Made by a program: the position numbers and the translations under genes. From Echinometra lucunter (taxonomy: Eukaryota > Echinodermata > Echinoidea > Camarodonta > Echinometridae): DNA of 64,000 bases. The notes under the pieces are model-generated. The model made no database searches. It saw only the letters and a program-made list of their open reading frames with translations, and was not told the DNA's origin. The stretch is taken from positions 11,750,123-11,814,122 of the forward strand of contig CM057162.1 in assembly GCA_029962745.1 (NCBI GenBank), written 5' to 3'. Positions 11,149 through 23,200 of this stretch are shown here, piece by piece; position 1 is the first letter of the stretch, and each line of letters starts with the position of its first letter.

Positions 11149-11892
11149 CCCCCCCCCCCCCGGGGGGGGGGGTCACTTCCATTGAAGAGTGGACAGCATC
11201 CGCGAGAATCATCCTAAGAAAAGCACCCTAAACGAGGATTCACGGGCAGGCCGCTAGGACACCTAAACACGGATTTTGTGCAGATGTCAGATTTGCACAC
11301 CCTAAACAGGGATTTCATTAATTGTTGGGATAATTCATACCTTAAACCAGGATATTCCCATTTTCATACCTTGAGAGTGGTAGTGGGGTCCACTGAAAGT
11401 TTTGGAGCCGTTTTCATCTCGAGATAATTCACTGCCTCATTATGTTTTACACAGGCGTTGCACAAAGGGATTGGAAAAAGTTTACTGTGTGTGCACGGAT
11501 CGGAGGTCTCACTCTCATGCAATGACTGGACATGGGCGCAACACTGCTAGCGCTAGGCCTTATGCGCTGGCCGGGGTACATAGAATTGGGTATTTGGGTT
11601 CGGGTTTGAGATGCGGGGTTAGGGATTATTGGACTTTTTATCGTGGTGGCTTCTAATTCTCTTTATTTTTCCGTTCACGGGTCTTATTACAGTCGGTGCA
11701 TATTACCTACCCTTTTCGCGTTTTAGATTATCGTGATTTGGGGGGCTTTTTTTTTCTTCATTTTTTGGCGTTTTTGACACTATTCGCGTTCCGCGGGTTC
11801 CGCGCCTACCCCTGAAAAAATACCCTTTTCCGCGTTTTTTTTTCTCGCGGATGCTGTCCACTCTTCAATGGAAGTGACCCCCCCCCCCCCCG
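11149..11892. mobile_element. DNA transposon with ~49 bp inverted repeats
   Basis: Left end: poly-C, poly-G, then GTCACTTCCATTGAAGAGTG continuing through 'gacagcatccgcgagaa'. The right end is the complement (about 11843-11892). Flanked by the 9 bp direct repeat 'gagtgtatt' (11140-11148 and 11893-11901). An 8-10 bp duplication is compatible with hAT, Merlin or MULE types. Inside are dispersed 'cctaaac..ggattt' phrases and no transposase. Confidence 0.8.
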
Positions 11893-11901
11893 GAGTGTAT
11901 T

Positions 11902-12869
11902 GCATAATAATATCGATTTAATAAGTTGGATAGGGACTATCTACCGCAAAGACTTGGCCATGCATGTATATGTTTAATCTAAAAGTATGTCCAGTTCGGT
12001 AGATGTCATCTCTCATATTATCCTAAAGGCGGGGCCTAAAGGTCATGCGGTAAACGAAGTGGGTAGAGTTTGTGAATGAGCGAAGCTTGGCATGGCTGGA
12101 AAACCAAGGCTTAATCAGCGGATAATCTTACGTAAAAGAAAAGCTCTGCCCTCCATGCCAGTGAAGAAAAGTCGAACATCTGGTCGAAGAGCTACCGTGG
12201 TTCAAAAAAAACCCACCCCAAACAGCTGTAACATAATTAAAAGCAGTCATAAAAGGAGATCCTATTGTATACAAAAGTATTAAATCCTAAGCTTGAACAC
12301 CTCAACAAATGTTCTTAAACATGATCATGACTATTTATTATTTCTCTTCGCAATGTTTAATTCATCATCTCAAAAACCCAAAATACCTTCACAATGTTTC
12401 ATCATTTTAAAACATAGGCCTATATTAAGAATACGAGTATATATAAAAAGTTTGAAATGTCATAATGATCAAAAGCTCTCTTTTTACATCTTCTAAAGTT
12501 TCAACCCGGCATTGTAAAACATCTAATAACATTCAAGTTTTGTTTTATCATACTTATGAAAAAAAAACAATACCGTGACTTATAAATTGTTTTTATCAAA
12601 ATCAAAATGTTGTATCTACCAGGTACAATATGCAAAATGGCTGACAATCAAAATGGTCATGATGGTTGGCATTCGCAATGTCTGTCTATTTGAATAGACA
12701 AAAATCCTACTTTTAAAAATGGCACACCTGAAATAATCACTTTACAGTTTGAGAAACTAAATAATTTTCCACTGGTTTCAAAGAGAACTTATGAAATACT
12801 CCGCTTTCAGGTTGACTTGAGGTCACAAAGGTCACGTGTCTTGACGTGGAAAGTAGGCTTAATTATTGT
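11902..12869. other. no gene recognised
   Basis: AT-rich. A basic open stretch at 12092-12283 has no family motif and no splice support, so I do not call it. Confidence 0.4.
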
Positions 12870-13877
12870 TTTAAAAAGCTGCGATGGAGGGATGGGGTAT
12901 CTTGCACAACATCAACTTTCCTAGACGTGTTTGGGCTTCAACTTTTCTCTCTTTCATGGATGTCAGTTAGGAGGGGCAAGATTTCACTAAGGAGGGGCAA
13001 ATTTATTCATAATGAGCAAAAAATAAGAGACAAAGGAATTACTTGTGTGCCAACTCTGCATAAACAATGTGCCGAGGAGAAAAAGAAAAAAATTATCGGA
13101 CTTATCAAATCTGGGATTTGATTATATTGGTAACAAAATATGGGGGGAAAATACCTTGAACTTGGCATTAACTATTTTCGTTAATTTATATTTGTTGAAG
13201 ATGGCAGTTTCTTAATTATTCTCACTTTGCCGCGATCATTGGTTCTTCAAGCAGTGCAGTGTCTCCTTTGATTTTCTTTTTTTTTTTTTTTTTGCATTAA
13301 GTTCTGATCAACAACGAACAGGAAGAGAAAAAATGTACAGAAAATGCAAGTCTGTCTCTAATACAGCACATTGAACCATTTGCCATAAGGGGCAATTTAA
13401 CTTTAGGGCAATTCCACATAATTAAAATAAGCTTAAACAAGACGGAATTCCACAGTCTTAGAGAGTTTTGGTATAATGCATATTTGATTTTACAATACAT
13501 TTTTGTTCTTTGAAAATGGCGCCATTTTCTGCAAATTCTGTTTCCAATGATTCTACGATATCATGAATGGAAGTAAAAACAAATTGTAAGAATGGAAAAG
13601 TTTAGGAGGAAGAATGGGCATATTTTCATAGAACTAAATGGTAAGAAGGAAGGTAAGGTACAAAAGCACTCAAACATCTAAAATGTTAGTAACGGAATTA
13701 CAAATTGTAATTCCATTGCCGTGGAATTGCCCTTCAACAGAATAATCAAACCATTTGATTTGGCAACACATTGTAAACAGTTATTGTGTAGGCCTAATCA
13801 CTTTTATACAAATTGGCAATGTTCTGTCACATTCTGCACTTATATCTATTCAATCGCATTGGTGTATTATCAAACTG
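12870..13877 (-). repeat. 3' flank of FReD unit 1
   Basis: Lies downstream of the unit 1 stop codon and is homologous to the unit 0 and unit 2 3' flanks, so it probably holds the 3' UTR. A possible poly(A) signal on the minus strand (complement of 'tttatt') sits at 13002-13007, about 870 bp after the stop. It is unsupported by anything but the hexamer. Confidence 0.5.
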
Positions 13878-14143
13878 CTAATGAGCTGGACGTATCTTCA
13901 TCTCAGTCTTCTTGAGGGAGTAGTCATGACCGAGCCAGTGATACCAGGATATGCCCTTGGCGTGCTCATCCGCAGACATTGTACCGTTTAGGTACAGACC
14001 GTTGAGATTGGAGTAATGACAGGCATTGTACCACCATCCGCCCCTGAAACGTTCAGCGCAGTTTTCCCAATCAAGTCGCCTTCTGTCATTATCACGGTCC
14101 CGAGTACTGAAAGGATGGTTAGCCTGGACAGTCAAGCTGTCAC
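13878..14143 (-). CDS. unit 1 FReD exon 3 (C-terminal lobe, stop)
   Basis: Acceptor CAG at 14144-14146; enters in phase 1 and ends at TAG (13878-13880). Encodes the calcium and ligand half of the FReD. It has the Asp-rich loop '[11 protein letters not shown]', the hallmark '[16 protein letters not shown]', 'SNLNGLYL', a sequon in 'LNGTM', and the closing 'KKTEMKIRP'. The last two of the domain's four cysteines (ENC, NAC) form the second expected disulfide. Against unit 2 this exon differs at 20 of 87 residues, far more than the preceding exon. Ends ...RPAH. Confidence 0.95.
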
Positions 14144-15948
14144 CTGAATGCGAGCAAAGACCAAAGAAAATTTACAAGTCATGAAGTTCGTAGTTCAGAA
14201 GATTTTATTTTTAAGAACACTCTTAAGCGATCTCACCTGCCTTCTGCATGCCAGAGATTTTCAACTGGCAGCAGGTACACTAAAGGGACTTCACACCTGG
14301 AATAAAATCGACCTGGTTCTGGATGGACAAGACGGTCAAGTGAAGTCGCGGGTCAGACGTGAAAGGAAGTGACATGTGAGAGGAATGCATCGAAGAAATT
14401 AAACATTTATTCAAAATTCTTGCACGTTATAACCGTCGAAAATAACAACGTTAATTGGGAACCAAAGTTTACCAGACCAAATATTGTGCTAGACAAGAAG
14501 GAGGAATGGTAAATGGTTGAAAATTGAAACCAATTTTCAAATCTTAGGCAAGTGTGAAAATCTTCGCAAAGAATATGGCCTTTGATGATACAACATTGTA
14601 ATGCTATGTTAATGTATTTTTTACTTTGATGTTCTGTTCCTCGTTGATTTTGTACACTAACCAAATTCTAAATGTTAACCCTACAGTCCAAACACCTTAC
14701 CTAGCCCTAAGAATGAACCCAACCCTTGCCCCAAACCAAACAGGAACCCTAACCCTAACCATTTCTACCATGTCTGCTATCTTTGACGAAATCAATCCCA
14801 GAGCAATTGTCACATGTGCATAATATATAAATCGGAGCACCGAGTGAATACATACCTGCGTTTCCGGAATAGTCACCAAGCGCCAGGATGTAGTTTGCAG
14901 CCTCGTCGGAAACCCTGATCTCACTATAGGTGGCATAGCGAGTTTGTCCCTCGAAATCTTCAAGATCTACCCGTAGTTCGTACGTCTTCTGTGTCGTAAG
15001 GCGGTGGATGTTGTCATTACCGAGCCAGTGCTCAGCGGAAACTCTTCCAAAGCCGTACTTGTAGTCGGACCAGTAGAGGAAAAAGTCAACAGACCCGTCC
15101 TGTCTACGCTGAAAAACCTGGAGAAGGAAAGAGAGAGAGAGAGAAAGAGAAAGAGAGAGAGGGGGGTGGGAGTGAGAAAGTAACACAAAACGATAGATCA
15201 GAAAAGACAGGTATAGGAGAAGCAAAAATGTGAAGGGAGAAGAAGAACGGAGAAGAAAATCATGTGGAGAGAGCAGGAGCCGGTCAATGATAACATGTGC
15301 CAATTTGGGTATTGTATTTCAATCACTTTTTTTTTTCTTTTTTTTTACGATCTACTGGTGAGAATGCATGTTTTTTTTTTGCCAAAAGGTGGAATGAAAG
15401 GCTACTCAATGTACAGAGCTGGATATCCACTCTCGATCAGGAATAACATTAGGGGCATTTAGTTCTGCAGTTTGAACCCACATACTCCAAATTCTAGTGG
15501 AAGCCACTCGAAAGTGCTTTGAATAATTCTTTTCAAATATGACTTCTATATAAAGATATAACAAGTTTAAACTCTCTAGTGAGTAGGACTAGTTGACGTA
15601 CACATATGCATGCCCATAAATTAGGGTGTTTACGAATTTGTCGAATACTGTCAGTTCGATTCCGAGCGTGGAAGTTTAATGTTATCCTTCATTTTCTTCA
15701 ACCTCGTAAATCGCTAACCCCAAGAATAGCGAGTTTAAGTTTTGGAGAATTAGTTCACACTGAGCTGTAGACAATTTTTTTCCAGATGATTTGCAAACTT
15801 TAAATCACTGAACTCCAAAATAGTTTCTTCCCATCCATGAAATGACTCAGTTGACCAATCAGAAACAACTTCCAGTATGTGACCAGAGGCGTCAATCCTG
15901 GGGGGGGGGGGGCAGTTGCCCCCCCCCCCCCCAATAATTTCCGAACCC

Positions 15949-15979
<31 letters not shown>

Positions 15980-17241
15980 AAAAGAAGAGAAGAAAGAAAG
16001 AGAAAAGAAAAGAAAAGAAAGGAAAAGGAAGGAAGTGAAATGAAAGCGGAAAATAAGGAAAAAGGAAGAAAATGGGACACTGGGAAGCGCTCGCTCGCTT
16101 CGCTCGCTCGTATTTAAGTATCTTAACCAATGCCGATGATAATTACTATTCTTATGAAAGGAAATCGGTTTGCATCTTGTGTTTCTATCTAAAATTATAC
16201 CATTCTTCTACTCATAGGAAGTAATATAACCAAACAAGATGTCACTCCAAGAAATCGAGCGGGCAGTTGACCTAAAATAGATACACTTTCAGGAGATAAA
16301 GCCCTATAGATATAAAAAAAAAAAAAAAAAACATATTAATTTTTTCGTTAGCTAGCTCGCTCGCTACTCTTGCTGGTAAAAGCTAGATGCAAGATGATTT
16401 CGGGCAGCAAATAGCTTATTATAGCAGCGAGATTCCAACATATCATTATATTTGGGCAGCGAGGTGGTTGACAATTTTTTTTGGACGAATCCATACAATT
16501 TTGCCAGGATCGGTTGTTGACTTTGCTCGCTATGGTAGAAACAGAATGGATTCGGACTGCAAGCAAGGTAGCTAAAACGGTGTCATAGTCGGCACACAGG
16601 TGATCGGATGTATTATTTAGATAAACAGGCATGACAGGTTTATAGTGTATTCTGATGTTAATTATAATAATGATATTCTGTTCTTGTATAGCGCATATCA
16701 CATTATTATCACATTATCATGATGACGAAATAACACTTCCATCATATGGAAAAAGGTATATTTTTCCTCGCTCGCTGCGCCTGCTCGTTTGATAGTAATG
16801 GTTTTGAAAAGCAAACGAATTCGATGAAGATGAGTCCGAATAGATAATGTATGTTTCATGGGCTCACAGTGTAATTTGCCGAAGGGGTTACTACTTCAAC
16901 CATCAAAAACAGTGTGTGCTTCATCGCTCGCTTCGCTCGCTCCTAATATTAAAAAAACAGAGTGGTTTGGGGGGCAGCAACAATGGACCAGCGATGTGAC
17001 AAAATAGAGTTCATATTTGGCTGCGAGGTAACCATATTTTTTAGGTATCATAATATATGCCTATAGTGTATTTTCATAACTAAACACGTCTCTCATAACA
17101 AGAAATTTGTTATTTTTTGCTCGCTCGCTTCGCTCGCTCGAAAAATTAAAAGAAAAGCAGGATGGTTCACAATCTAGCAAGATGCGTAATATCCCAAAAT
17201 TGAAAATGCTTCACGTTGATATAGGCCTATGTTTTATATAT

Positions 17242-17277
<36 letters not shown>

Positions 17278-20200
17278 GGTGTGTGTGTGTACATATATGT
17301 ACATATAAATATATATATATATATATATATACGTATATATCAGTAGCCGTGGGTTCATCTCCGCTTGGTCGTCTTGCCCCCCCCCCCCCCCCATCCGCAA
17401 AATGGATCGACGCCTCTGTATGTGATGTATCTCTCTCTCCTACCTCTGCGATATTGTTCATTAAACAATTTTATTTGTGTGGTGTATGTGAGAAACGGCA
17501 GAGTAGACCTAGAATGCAGCGAAATTGTCGTTAAATAAAGTCTTACACCCTCCCTTCACATTTTCTAGTGACGTCCCTATATCTACGCTCCTTCGTTATT
17601 CGATCCTTCACGTTTTCACATTTGAACCCCCGCACCCTTTCCCTGCTCGGTGGTTCTGCTCCCTCATCGAGGAATTTCGGCATCAATCTTCCAACCAACC
17701 ACGCTTTCAAATCGACACTTATGACTGCTACTGCTCGACTTCCATCCTCTTGAGTTTCTGAGATCAACTGAATACACAAACGAATAATGTACAGTCGGCT
17801 GTCGATAATTATTTGTACTCACCGTCCACCCACCGCCGTCAGTTTCCATATCGCAATATACGGGTAAAGGGTCGCCGCCTTCATCGGGGTAGATTGGATA
17901 CACCCCGCTGAGAGTCACTCCACCAGTCTGAATCTCAGAGCAGTCACGTGGGCGGGCAGCAGCTGCACGATAGGAAACACAGTATCAATGGCGTTTTTAA
18001 CACAATGTTAGGACTGTACAGCCTTCCGCGATAATAATGGGGAGATTTTAATGATTGACACCGTATACCCTCTGTTGTACTGGTTGGGTTAACAGCCCCC
18101 TCCCCCCCCCCCCCCTTTGAAAATTTTCACGACCATTTTTTCCCCCGATAATTCGTCGCTGATTTTACACACCGACATAAACCTCATTTTTCGGTCAAAT
18201 TTTCCAAATTCAATTTTCTGTATATTCTGAAAGCTTGTCCTTAACTCTATCCACTGACCAAATTTTAGACCAAAATCTTAATTATTTTAAGAATTAAAGA
18301 GAATTAAAAATTCGATCGAAACGTCATGTCGCCTCGAGTGATTTTACGAAGTGACCTAAAGCATTGTGACGTCATCATAAAATGCATGCGTGCGGGTTTA
18401 TGACGCTTCGTAAAATGACAAATTGTATGCGCGTAACACGAGTGCGTGTATTACCCGTTGGGTTTAGGACGCTAATTGCCAAAGTCACACATAAGTGAAT
18501 AATGCTAATGCTAATAATAATAATGATAATAATAATGATAATGATTATAACAATGATAATACTAATGATAATAATTATAACAATCATAATAATAATAATA
18601 ACAGTGATTATAGTCGTTAAGTGATTAATACATTGGAACTGCAATCAATATATAAATAAATATATAAATGAATAAATAAATTAGTAAATGAATAAATGAA
18701 TGAACAAATATAACAAAATAAATAGAATAAATGAATGATTTCTTAATGTAATTTTATGTATTGAGCGCTATTAACAAATTGACACTGATTGAGCATTGTT
18801 TCAAAAATACGATTTATGATTTTGTTTACTTTATTAAAAATAGTAGTAGAAGTAGAAGTAGCAGAAGTATAAGTGAAGTAATATAATCATAATCATAATC
18901 GTTGTCGTCGTTATCATAGTCACTCTGTGACTTTTGCGAGAGTCCTAAATCCAAAGGACAGTACATGCACTCGTGTTACGCGCATACATTTTGTGATTTT
19001 ACGAAAGCGTCATAAACCCGACCTAAATATGCGCTCGCGTTGCGCCCATTCATTTCGTAATTTCCGAACCGTCATAAACGTAGGTTTATGACGCTACAAA
19101 TCATGCGCACCTAATGTATGATTTACGCAGTTTCTAAAGTGCCGTGTTGCGTTTGTCTGCATATATTGCAATAATAAATAGGAATTGCGGGCAAAAATTT
19201 GAGCATATTGTTTAAAGTATAGAAGTTATGCTGTGCTTTGATATCAAACAATGTGCTTGTTTCCTATAAGGTGCAAAGTTATGGACATCGGCAACCCCCC
19301 CCCCCACCCGATTTTCTCGAGAGTTTATTTTCGCGTTCAACTGAGATTTATGACGGTTCGTAAAATCAGCGACCAATTATTTCTATCTTTTCAACTTTGT
19401 CATGCATCGAACTTTAACAAATTTCACGCAGATAAGACTATTCTGTTATTTTTTATTTTCTTTGAGGACTATTTATTCGCATTTCAGCAGCTGCACCAGT
19501 TCTAATTCTTTTTGGGGATGGTACAGCGAAGCATTGAAAATATCTGGTTCATTACGCCATTGGGAATATAACATAAAATTGTTTTGGCTTCTCACCTGGG
19601 AACGATTGTCAACGGAGCTTGTATCGTACAACCACATCAATATCCATCTTAACTTCATGGGTTAAAAAAGAGACACCTGTTGCGGCACAAATTGTCGCCG
19701 GCGTCAATCTGTGCAGAATTTTTCAAAAACACACTCCACAGATTGTCGCCGCTTACAGAGACTGTCGCCGCTTACAGAGATTGTGGACAAACATTAAGAG
19801 AAGCATGCATTCTCGGTGTAGTTTTTGAGGTTTATATCCACTTGGTCTACAAGCAGTTGGTCTGCTTCTCAGATTGTCTAATACCACATGGGCTAGACCC
19901 ATTTGGTCTACTATCAATTTGGTCTAATTGCCGTTTGGTCTAAACTACATTTGGTCTAAGTGTCAATTCGTCTAGTAACCATTTGGTCTAATTGCCACTT
20001 CCTCTACTTCGTTTTTCCCCATTTCGTCTTCTGATCACTTGGTCTATACCAGTAAAAATCTAGACCAAATAAAATGGTCATTAGACCAACTTCAGACAAA
20101 ATTGACATTAGACCAAATGGACATTAGCCCACATTAGACGAAATGATTATTGATATTAGACCAAATAAAATGGACATTAGACTATATTGGACGAAATAGT

Positions 20201-23200
20201 TATTAGACCAAATGGACATTAGACTAAATGGTCCGTAGACTATCTGGTCATTAGACTTACATGTAGCCTAACTGGATATTAGACAAAATGATACTTTGCC
20301 TAAATGGTTATTAGACGAAATGATAAATTGCCTATCTAGATATTAGCCAAAGTGGATGTAGCCTAAATGTGTATTAGACATAAAGGTAATTAGACAAAAT
20401 GGAAAACAGACGAAATGATGATAGACGAATCGAATATTAGACAAACTCGTGATTAGACTAACTGTAACTGGTAAATCCCCCAACTCTCCCGGAATTCGAA
20501 CATCCTCCCACCCCCCACGGTAGAAGCATGTTAAAGCAGAAAACAATTCTTCCGAACACACATCGACCATGGGGACTAGAAAACGTGCAACATCCAAGAA
20601 AATTGAGAAAATATGAAACCCCATGCACAAAGGGTATGGAGAGCAGCCCGTACATGATGACATCGGTACAGCCAATCCGCAGAGCCGAGAGAAACCCACC
20701 AGACAATGGAAATGAGTGCATCCCACCCTCGACCGACCCCGCCCATCTCCCTCCAAAACGCTGCCCAAACTCATCCCGACATGACCGAGATCCCCCCCCC
20801 CCCCCCCCTCCATAGCACTTTGGCAGGCACACCACTGCTCGTGGTTATTTTCTTCCTAAAAAAACATATTCCCCCACAGATCGTAGTCGAATCCTTGGTC
20901 ACATCAAATGTGAAACATCTAAATTGGCGACAATCTGTGCAGTTAGATTTTAATTTCATAGCACAAATTGTCGCCAACTGGGAAAAAAACGGGACTCTGC
21001 ACAATCAGCACAGATTGACGCCGGTTTGATAGTCGATGTGTTCCGGGTTCCGCAGAAACGAAATGGCCAGTCGATTCGTTCCCCGGAACCAAACGACTAG
21101 TGGATTCGTTCCAGCGGAACCAGACGTCTGATACTACTTTTGGCTGATACTTTACGAAAGCCGCCGTTTGGTTCCGACATTAGCCATGAGTTTCGGGGTA
21201 CATTTCAGAGGCCACCGAACGTTATCAGAGGGAGAGAGGAGCTGACACCCAAACAGGCGAAATCCAGATCCTGCAGATAGGGCCCTAGCGGGGGTTCAGG
21301 GGCAGCACCCCCCCCCCCCCCCCCCCATCCCCGAACCCTTGTTTTTTTCTGATTTTGAAAGTCTATTTCTATATTTACAATTTTTATAATTTTTTAAAAC
21401 TAATAAAGTTTTATTTTTTTTTTGGCCGAAAGTGTGGGGGAGCCCCGCCAGCCCCCCCTTCCGCTTCCGCTGCCCCTGAATTTTGACTATTAATATTATC
21501 AAGAGTATTATTACACATTGTCATTGTCAGACGGTCTCTCAAGTCTTTGTAAATGCAGTTTATACCCAATAGGTTTAAATAACAGTCATTAAAAGTTCTG
21601 ATAAATCTATATGTTCCGGATATTCTGATAGTGTCTGCAAAGGAGTTAACAAAATGCTTAGATTTCTATTTTGAGAAGTCTTATTCTCAATAAGTTATCC
21701 TAAAGCATATGCACTGTGAAAAAATGGGCAAATGCTTTGCCCAGCGTTGGGCTTATAGTCAACCCAACGAATTGTTAGGCAGTGTTTTACGCAAGGTTAT
21801 GCATTTCCCAACATATTGGCTTTTGCCTTTGAGTAGCTTAATATGCTTTCTATATTGCTCGGTTGTTGGTCAAATCTTTTTACCCAATCCTTTTTTTTGT
21901 TTTGTTTTTTTTGTTTACCAACATCAACTTCTCATTTTTTGGTCACATTGTGGTTGCAAAATAATATCCAGCATCCAAGAAAATACTAGTACTCTCTTAT
22001 AATAAAATTCTCCCTAAAAAAACAGTGGCGTAATTATTCAAAATAATTTGAGGGGGCAGAACATGACATATGAAGCATATTTCTGAAACTTGCCAGCTAG
22101 CGAAGAGAGCAATCCAAAAGTCGACTTGTTTAATGAAAATGTTATTTCGTCATGCAAAGATCAGGACATGATATCCGGGAGGTAATTTAATTTGTTCCCC
22201 TTTCCCTTTTTTTTTAAATTCATTTATTTTTTTATTTTTTTATTTTTGGAGGGGGGCGTGCTATTGCCCCAAGCCCAATAACAGTATGCCGGTGCTGAAA
22301 AAATAATAGCACCTAACATACTTTTTTTTTCTTGTGTATAATAATTAGTGTCTATGCTATATTAATGTTGAATTCTCGATGAACAGATGTCGTGATTTCT
22401 AATGAATTACATGTAACTTTTAAGAGGAGCAAACAATTATATTTGACAGCACACTTTCACAGTCTCATACTCCAAGTGACACTTAAATGTTTTCTTTTTT
22501 TTTCAATTAGGACAAAATATCATTTGAAAAAATCTTTGAAAATACAACAACAACCTTAACAACAAAAGGCTCATGCTGTTTGTCATGATCCCTTCCTATC
22601 AGAGCCCAAATGATAATCGTGTGTTTGTTGTTGTTGTTGTTGTTGTTATAGTTATTGTTTGTTTTGATTTGTTCAGTTTTTAGAAATTGCATTGAAAAGT
22701 TTGTGCCTACTAGCGGAAAGGCGGAAAACACAAGTTCCAATCATTAATGCAATCTAAGCAACATTAATCCCGGGCATTAATCTGCAAAATATACTTAGCG
22801 TACTCAGATGAACCTCAAAAGAAAATAACGGAATTACCTAAAGGGATTAGTTACATCTTATCAACTTATCGGGAAAAAAGTACGATTGCAGTAAAGTGAA
22901 AACTAATTTTCCATTTTATCTTGAAAATGTCACATAATACATGCACCTTCCAACTATTGCCATAGATACATTATAAGAAATTATGTCACTTATCGTTTTC
23001 TTCATAATGTAGTAATAAATATAAATCAGAAGTTAAACCAATGGACATGGTTTCGAATATAACCCCTGCAATATACCCGCAGGACGTTACAATTCCTTGA
23101 CATATTATTATCCCTATTTACCCGAATTAACCCCCCCCCCCCCCCATGAATATTAGAAAATTTAATTTTCAAAGAAGTTTTGGGCTTACTTATTTCATGC

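Larger units (their letters stand above)
15118..17822 (-). other. unit 1 FReD intron between exons 1 and 2
   Basis: 2.7 kb, enlarged mainly by the hAT-like element at 15884-17418. The remaining parts match the unit 2 intron 40249-42482 ('tctttacaccc'-like and 'gcacccactccctgctcgg'-like segments near 17540 and 17625). No exon. Confidence 0.7.

Noticed and set aside
12092..12283. Small basic protein (KRKALPSMPVKKSRTSGRR)
   Set aside because: Lys/Arg-rich by eye, but there is no family motif, no splice partner and no conservation in the other units.
14698..14762. Interstitial telomere-like sequence (ccctaa)
   Set aside because: Only two clean units within generic C/A-rich sequence; not an array.
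15892..16130. Long open frames with Gly, Pro, Phe or Ser strings
   Set aside because: They read through C/G runs and pyrimidine tracts at the end of the hAT-like element. The same reasoning removes similar frames at 5655-6003, 20343-20835, 33292-33539 and 58667-59110.
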